46,023 bases of DNA, taken from JBKHJZ01 sp046537875 (GTDB taxonomy: Bacteria > Actinomycetota > Acidimicrobiia > Acidimicrobiales > VFJN01). Under the pieces are notes generated by a model, which saw only the letters and a program-made list of their open reading frames with translations, was not told where the DNA came from and searched no databases. The stretch lies in contig JBKHJZ010000007.1 of NCBI GenBank assembly GCA_046537875.1, positions 1 to 46,023 of the forward strand, given 5' to 3'. The position numbers were made by a program, and so were the translations under genes. Shown in pieces: positions 41,473 through 46,023 of this stretch (position 1 is the stretch's first letter; the number at the start of each line of letters is the position of its first letter).

Positions 41473-42270
41473 ATGGGAGAGCAGCTCAGCATCGTCGACG
41501 CGTTCACCGACGCCGCGTTCGGTGGCAACCCGGCGGCCGTGTGCCGGCTCGGCAGGCCGGCGAGCGACGGCTGGATGCAGGCGGTGGCGACCGAGATGAA
41601 CCTGTCGGAGACCGCGTTCGTCCGGCCCCGGGACGATGGCGACCACGACCTGCGGTGGTTCACCCCCACGGCGGAGGTCGACCTGTGCGGTCACGCCACG
41701 CTGGCGACCGCGCACGTGCTCGGTGGGAGCGGGCGCTTCCACACGCGCAGCGGCGTCCTCACCTGCCGACCCGCTGACGACGGTGCCATCGAGATGGACT
41801 TCCCGGCGATCCCGGTGACCCCGGTGCCCGGGCCGCCCGACTGGGCCGGCGCCCTCGGCCTGCCCGCGTCCGACGTGGTGGCCGTCCATGCGGCACCCCG
41901 GTGGACCCTCGTCGAGCTGGCCACGCCGGCCCAGGTGCGGCGGGTGGAGCCCGATCGCGCCGGCATCCTGGCCATCACCGATCACGCGGTCGTGGTGGCG
42001 GCGCCGGGTGACCGTGCCGGCGTGGACTCTGTGTGCCGCGTCTTCGCACCGGGCGTCGGCATCGACGAGGATCCCGTCACAGGTGCCGCGCACTGCGTGC
42101 TGGCGCCGTGGCTGGCCTCCCGCACGGGGCGGCACACCTTCACCGGCCACCAGGCCTCGGCCAGGGGCGGGGTGGTGGGCATGCGCCTCGACGGCACGCG
42201 CGTCGCGCTGCGCGGCCACGCGGTGACCGTGCTCGACGGCGTGCTGCGCGTGCCGCCGGACGCGGGGTGA
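41473..42270 (+). CDS. PhzF-family isomerase/epimerase-like protein
   Basis: The 265-residue protein has the PhzF family layout of two similar halves. The first has VDAFTDAAFGGNPAAV, the catalytic-type Glu46 in NLSETAFV, WFTPTAEVDLCGHATLA, and the second has DEDPVTGAAHCVLAPW. Members act as proton-shifting isomerases on varied small acids. The ATG at 41473 is preferred over an in-frame TTG at 41461. It lies alone, with a 162-base gap to the P-type ATPase gene. Confidence 0.85.
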   Translation: MGEQLSIVDAFTDAAFGGNPAAVCRLGRPASDGWMQAVATEMNLSETAFVRPRDDGDHDLRWFTPTAEVDLCGHATLATAHVLGGSGRFHTRSGVLTCRPADDGAIEMDFPAIPVTPVPGPPDWAGALGLPASDVVAVHAAPRWTLVELATPAQVRRVEPDRAGILAITDHAVVVAAPGDRAGVDSVCRVFAPGVGIDEDPVTGAAHCVLAPWLASRTGRHTFTGHQASARGGVVGMRLDGTRVALRGHAVTVLDGVLRVPPDAG

Positions 42271-42419
42271 GCACACCGGCAACGATGGTTTCGATCGCGG
42301 GGGTCGTCGGGGCGGGGGCGTGACCGGAGGCAGTCCCGTTGCGCCGTCCGTACGGGGTGCCGGGTCGTCCGGGGATGCCGGCGCCTCGCCGCGCCGGTCG
42401 GCCACGGCAGCCCGGTCGT

Positions 42420-42425
42420 TAGCGT
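42420..42425 (+). promoter_or_regulatory. -10 element of a leaderless promoter (P-type ATPase)
   Basis: TAGCGT ends 7 bases before the GTG at 42433. There is no ribosome site, which supports the 42433 start over a reading from 42424 that would overlap the -10. Confidence 0.55.
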
Positions 42426-42432
42426 GGCAACC

Positions 42433-45165
42433 GTGACCCCGGGGTCCCCCACGCCTCACGGCGGCTCCCGCTCCGACCCGTCGCGCGCCCCCGGCGATGT
42501 CCCCGCGTGGCACGCCCTCGCGGTGGCCGACGTGGAGGGCCGGCTGGGGACCTCACCCCGGGGTCTCGACCGCGGGGAGGTCGACGCCCGGCTGGAGCTC
42601 CACGGGCCGAACCGGCTGGAGGAGGAGCCACCGCCGAACGTCCTGGTGGTGTTCCTCCGGCAGTTCACCAGCCCGCTCATCGCGATCCTGCTGGTCGCCG
42701 GTGCGATCACGGTGGCGCTCGGTGAGATGCTCGACGCCATCCTCATCGGCGCGGTGCTGCTCGCCAACGCGGTGATCGGCTTCGTGCAGGAGAGCCGGGC
42801 CGAGACCGCGGTGCGCTCCCTCATGAAGCTGGTCGTCCCGCACAGCCGGGTGGTACGGGGAGGCCAGGAGTGGCAGGTCGACAGCCCGGATCTCGTTCCC
42901 GGCGACGTCGTGCTGCTGGAGCCCGGCAGCAGGGTGCCTGCCGACCTGCGGCTGAGCCGGGTGAACGCGCTGAGCATCGACGAGTCGCTGCTGACGGGTG
43001 AGTCGCTGCCGGTGACCAAGCGGACCTCCCCGGTGGCCGAGGGTGCGGTGGTGGCCGACCGGGATTCGATGGCGTTCACCGGGACCATCGTCACCAGCGG
43101 GCGGGGGCGGGGCTACGTCGTCGCCACGGGAGCCGACACCGAGCTGGGGGCGATCGCCGGGCTGATCCGGGCCGAGGAGGCGGTGGAGACGCCGCTGCAG
43201 GCCCGCATCGGCGGGCTCGCACGCCTGATCGGTGTCGCGGTGGTCGTCGCCGCGGTCATCGCCTTCGCGTCGGGTGTCGTGCGGGGTGAGTCGGTCGAGG
43301 ACATGTTCCTCACCGCGGTGGCGATGGCGGTCTCGGCGGTGCCGGAGGGGCTCCCGGTGGCCGTGACGATCACGCTGGCCATCGGGGTGAGCCGGATGGC
43401 CCGGCGCAACGCGATCATCCGGCGCCTGCCGGCGGTCGAGACGCTGGGCAGCACCACGGTGATCGGGTCCGACAAGACGGGGACCCTCACCGAGAACCGG
43501 ATGACCGTGCAGGAGGTCTGGGCCGGGGGGCGCACGTTCCGGGTGCCGGGCGACCTCTCGTGCGACGACCGGCCCCTGCGGCTCACCCTGGTCGCCGGGG
43601 TGCTCGCCAACGAGGCCGAGCTCGTCCACCGCGACGGGGTCGTCGCGTCGACGGGCGATCCCACCGAGGTCGCGCTGCTCATGGCCGCCGCCGACGCGGG
43701 CCTCGACCCGGGCGAGCTGCGCGACCGCCACGAGGTGGTCGCCGAGATCCCGTTCGAGGCCGAGCGCCGCTTCTCGGCGAGCATCCGGGCCTTCGACGAC
43801 GGTCACGCCGTGTTCGTGAAGGGCGCGCCCGAGCGGGTGATCGACATGTGCAGCCGCGTGCTCACCGACGAGGGGCCCGTGCCGCTCGACCCGGAGGCGG
43901 CGCACGCTGCGGCCCGGGCGCTGGCCGCGGACGGCTTGCGCGTGCTGGCGATGGCCTACCGGGGCATCCACGGGGCCGCCGCGCCGCCGTCGGACGACGG
44001 CGCCGGCGTGCCGTTGCGTGAGGAGGGCGAGCCGGACGACCTGGTCCTCCTCGGCTTCCAGGGGATGATGGACCCCCCGCGAGCCGGGGTGCGGGAGGCC
44101 ATCGCGGCGTGCCGGGGCGCCGGGGTGCGGGTGGTGATGATCACCGGTGACCATGCCATCACCGCTCGGGCCATCTCCGCCCGCCTCGGCATCGTCGAGT
44201 CTGCCGATGCGCCGGTGGTCACCGGCTCGGCCCTCGCGCGGCTCGACGGCGACGAGCTGCGCGCTCGGGTGGGGGAGGTGTCGGTGTTCGCCCGGGTCTC
44301 GCCGGACGACAAGCTGCGCATCGTCGAGGCGCTGCAGGAGCGGGGGCACGTGGTCGCGGTCACCGGTGACGGCGTGAACGACGCCCCGGCGCTTCGGGCG
44401 GCGGCGATCGGCATCGCGATGGGCGAAGGCGGCACGGACGTGGCGCGCGAGGCGTCCGACATGGTGCTGTCCGACGACAACTTCGTGAGCATCGTGGCGG
44501 CGGTGGAGGAGGGGCGCGTCACGTTCGCCAACATCCGCAAGGTTGCGTTCTTCCTCATCTCGACCGGTGCGGCCGAGGTGGCCGCGATCCTCACGTCGGT
44601 GTGGCTGGGCTGGCCGCTGCTGTTCGTGCCCGCCCAGCTCCTGTGGCTGAACCTCGTGACCAACGGCCTGCAGGACGTCGCCCTGGCGTTCGAGCCGGGC
44701 AGCCCCGACGCGCTGCGGCGCCCGCCCCGGCCGCGCCGCGAGGGCATCCTCTCGGCGACGCTGTGGGAGCGCACGGTCGTGGCCGGGCTGGTGATGGCGG
44801 CCGGCACGCTGGTGATGTTCCGGTGGGAGCTCGACAGCAGCGACTCGCTGACCAGCGCGCGGTCGGTGGCGCTGACAACGCTGGTGGTGTTCCAGGTGTT
44901 CCAGGCCGGGAACGCCCGCTCGCAGTCGCGGTCGCTCTTCACGCTGCATCCCCTGGGGAACCCGTTCCTGTTCTGGGCCACGACGGCGGCGGTCGGGGTG
45001 CACGTGGCCGCGCTCTACCTGCCGCCGACCCAGTACGTGCTGCGGATCGAGCCGATCGACCTCGACAGCTGGGCCCTGGCCGTGGCCGTGGCGTCGGCGG
45101 TGCTCGTCGCCGTCGAGGCCCACAAGGCCGTCCGCCGGCGGTGGCCACACAGGGTCCCCGAGTGA
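42433..45165 (+). CDS. P-type cation-transporting ATPase (P2-like)
   Basis: The 910-residue protein has an N-terminal cation-ATPase domain, ten expected membrane helices and all P-type motifs: TGES (188-191), PEGL in M4 (304-307), phosphorylated Asp347 in DKTGT, KGAPERV, MITGDH and TGDGVNDAPAL. It resembles Ca2+/Mg2+-type P2 pumps. In M6 the sequence is NLVTNGLQD (740-748), with Asn where Ca2+ pumps of the SERCA type have Asp, so calcium as the ion is doubtful. The GTG at 42433 is placed by the leaderless promoter. It converges with the methyltransferase gene across an 8-bp stem-loop. Confidence 0.87.
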   Translation: MTPGSPTPHGGSRSDPSRAPGDVPAWHALAVADVEGRLGTSPRGLDRGEVDARLELHGPNRLEEEPPPNVLVVFLRQFTSPLIAILLVAGAITVALGEMLDAILIGAVLLANAVIGFVQESRAETAVRSLMKLVVPHSRVVRGGQEWQVDSPDLVPGDVVLLEPGSRVPADLRLSRVNALSIDESLLTGESLPVTKRTSPVAEGAVVADRDSMAFTGTIVTSGRGRGYVVATGADTELGAIAGLIRAEEAVETPLQARIGGLARLIGVAVVVAAVIAFASGVVRGESVEDMFLTAVAMAVSAVPEGLPVAVTITLAIGVSRMARRNAIIRRLPAVETLGSTTVIGSDKTGTLTENRMTVQEVWAGGRTFRVPGDLSCDDRPLRLTLVAGVLANEAELVHRDGVVASTGDPTEVALLMAAADAGLDPGELRDRHEVVAEIPFEAERRFSASIRAFDDGHAVFVKGAPERVIDMCSRVLTDEGPVPLDPEAAHAAARALAADGLRVLAMAYRGIHGAAAPPSDDGAGVPLREEGEPDDLVLLGFQGMMDPPRAGVREAIAACRGAGVRVVMITGDHAITARAISARLGIVESADAPVVTGSALARLDGDELRARVGEVSVFARVSPDDKLRIVEALQERGHVVAVTGDGVNDAPALRAAAIGIAMGEGGTDVAREASDMVLSDDNFVSIVAAVEEGRVTFANIRKVAFFLISTGAAEVAAILTSVWLGWPLLFVPAQLLWLNLVTNGLQDVALAFEPGSPDALRRPPRPRREGILSATLWERTVVAGLVMAAGTLVMFRWELDSSDSLTSARSVALTTLVVFQVFQAGNARSQSRSLFTLHPLGNPFLFWATTAAVGVHVAALYLPPTQYVLRIEPIDLDSWALAVAVASAVLVAVEAHKAVRRRWPHRVPE

Positions 45166-45189
45166 TCCCGCGCAGAGCCGGCCGGGTCG

Positions 45190-45211
45190 CGCGCCCGTGG
45201 TCGCGGGCGTG
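45190..45211. terminator. Stem-loop between convergent ATPase and methyltransferase genes
   Basis: CGCGCCCG (45190-45197) and CGGGCGTG (45204-45211) form an 8-bp stem with one G-T pair and a 6-nt loop, next to the methyltransferase stop. It could serve both genes. Confidence 0.4.
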
Positions 45212-46021
45212 CTAGGGCTTGCGGACCACGACCTCCAGGTAGTCCAGCGGCAAGACGAGCCCGTCACCGCTGCTGGTGTCGAAGCTGTGCGCGAGGTCGA
45301 GGAGGTCCCGGCGGAGCCGGTGGGCGTCCGACTCGCCGATCCTGCTGAGCGCGGCCGCGATCGGCGGGTAGTCGGCGGCGAAGTACTCGACGTGGTCCGA
45401 CGCCGACGGGAACCGGAACAGGAAGGTCCGCCGGGGCGCCTCGATCTCGACGTCGTCGCCGAACAGCTCCCGCAGCCGGGCCGCGTCGCCCCACTGCACC
45501 GGGGACGGCACGCCGGGCGGGGGCGGCACGTACCGGCCGACGGTCCGGCCCACCTCGGCCACCCAGCTCGTGGGGGTCCAGTTGACCATGCCGATCCGCC
45601 CACCGGGGCGGCACACCCGGAGGAGCTCCGACGCGGTGCGCTCCTGGTCCGGGGCGAACATGGCGCCGCACGCGGAGAGGACGGCGTCGAACGAGGCGTC
45701 GTCGAACGGGAGTGCCTCGGCGTCCGCCTCCCGGAAGTCCACGTCGAGCCCCTCGGCCGCCGCCCGCTGTCGCGCGATCTCGAGCAGGCGGGGCTGGTAG
45801 TCGGCCCCGGTGACGTCGGCGAACCGGCGGGCGGCGGCCAGCGCGGCGTTCCCGGTCCCGCAGGCCACGTCCAGCACGCGCTCGCCGCCCTGCAGGTCGA
45901 CGGCCTCGCAGAGCAGCTCGCTCACCAGCATGATCCGGGTGCCGACGCTCGCGTAGTTGGCGGTGCCCCACATCGCGCGCTGTCCCTGCTTGGCCGTGTC
46001 GAGATCCACCTCTGTCGTCAT
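45212..46021 (-). CDS. SAM-dependent class I methyltransferase
   Basis: The 269-residue protein has a Rossmann-type SAM-binding core with motif I VLDVACGTGNAALAAAR, the acidic GADYQPRLLEIAR, FREADAEALPFDDASFD and GGRIGMVNWTP. It resembles UbiE-type small-molecule methyltransferases; the substrate is unknown. The ATG at 46021 is 2 bases from the window edge, so upstream control sequence and possibly a longer start are out of view. Confidence 0.83.
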   Translation of the reverse strand: MTTEVDLDTAKQGQRAMWGTANYASVGTRIMLVSELLCEAVDLQGGERVLDVACGTGNAALAAARRFADVTGADYQPRLLEIARQRAAAEGLDVDFREADAEALPFDDASFDAVLSACGAMFAPDQERTASELLRVCRPGGRIGMVNWTPTSWVAEVGRTVGRYVPPPPGVPSPVQWGDAARLRELFGDDVEIEAPRRTFLFRFPSASDHVEYFAADYPPIAAALSRIGESDAHRLRRDLLDLAHSFDTSSGDGLVLPLDYLEVVVRKP

Positions 46022-46023
46022 CG

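Overview
This 46 kb window is from a very GC-rich chromosome. The gene density, frequent GTG starts, GTGA/ATGA start-stop overlaps and TANNNT -10 elements lying directly in front of start codons point to an actinobacterium (Actinomycetota). Gene content (a Gram-positive-type type IV secretion locus headed by a BTAD regulator, and an N-acetylglutaminylglutamine amide operon) suggests the Acidimicrobiia, but that is inference. No rRNA, tRNA, CRISPR array or insertion sequence was recognised.

Positions 1-14802 hold a type IV secretion/conjugation-type locus on the + strand. It contains the C-terminal end of a BTAD regulatory protein, a TcpC/VirB8-like protein, a small two-helix membrane protein, a TcpE/PrgI (VirB3-like) protein, a VirB4 ATPase, a first VirB6/TrbL-like protein, a lytic transglycosylase with a second wall-hydrolase-like domain, a second VirB6/TrbL-like protein, and a VirD4 coupling ATPase. 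The two VirB6-like genes share a 207-bp stretch with no mismatches, although their extracytoplasmic N-terminal domains differ strongly. No relaxase is visible.

Positions 14898-20757 hold a secreted ceramidase-like hydrolase (-), then an SNF2-family helicase translationally coupled to a small basic protein (+). Positions 20758-28122 form a catabolic-looking island: FCD-type GntR regulator plus aldehyde dehydrogenase (-), amidase (+), class III aminotransferase (-), DUF3830-like protein plus a two-cysteine Asp/Glu racemase/maleate isomerase-superfamily enzyme (+), and a second member of that superfamily (-). Two divergent promoter regions in this island carry the same ATTGTCGACAAT operator core, one of them inside a perfect 36-bp palindrome, so the GntR protein probably controls the whole island.

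Positions 28271-34882 hold a cupredoxin-like lipoprotein, an alpha/beta hydrolase, and a three-gene osmoprotectant operon: asparagine-synthase-like amidotransferase, GNAT/ATP-grasp fusion and M42 peptidase, the trio known for N-acetylglutaminylglutamine amide (NAGGN) synthesis. Positions 35183-36207 hold a divergent sigma-factor-like gene coupled to a small HTH gene, with inverted repeats at their junction. The rest (36261-46021) is mostly housekeeping: Gfo/Idh/MocA oxidoreductase (-), class A penicillin-binding protein, coiled-coil zinc-ribbon protein, a membrane protein, histidine phosphatase, PhzF-family protein, P-type cation ATPase and a SAM methyltransferase (-).
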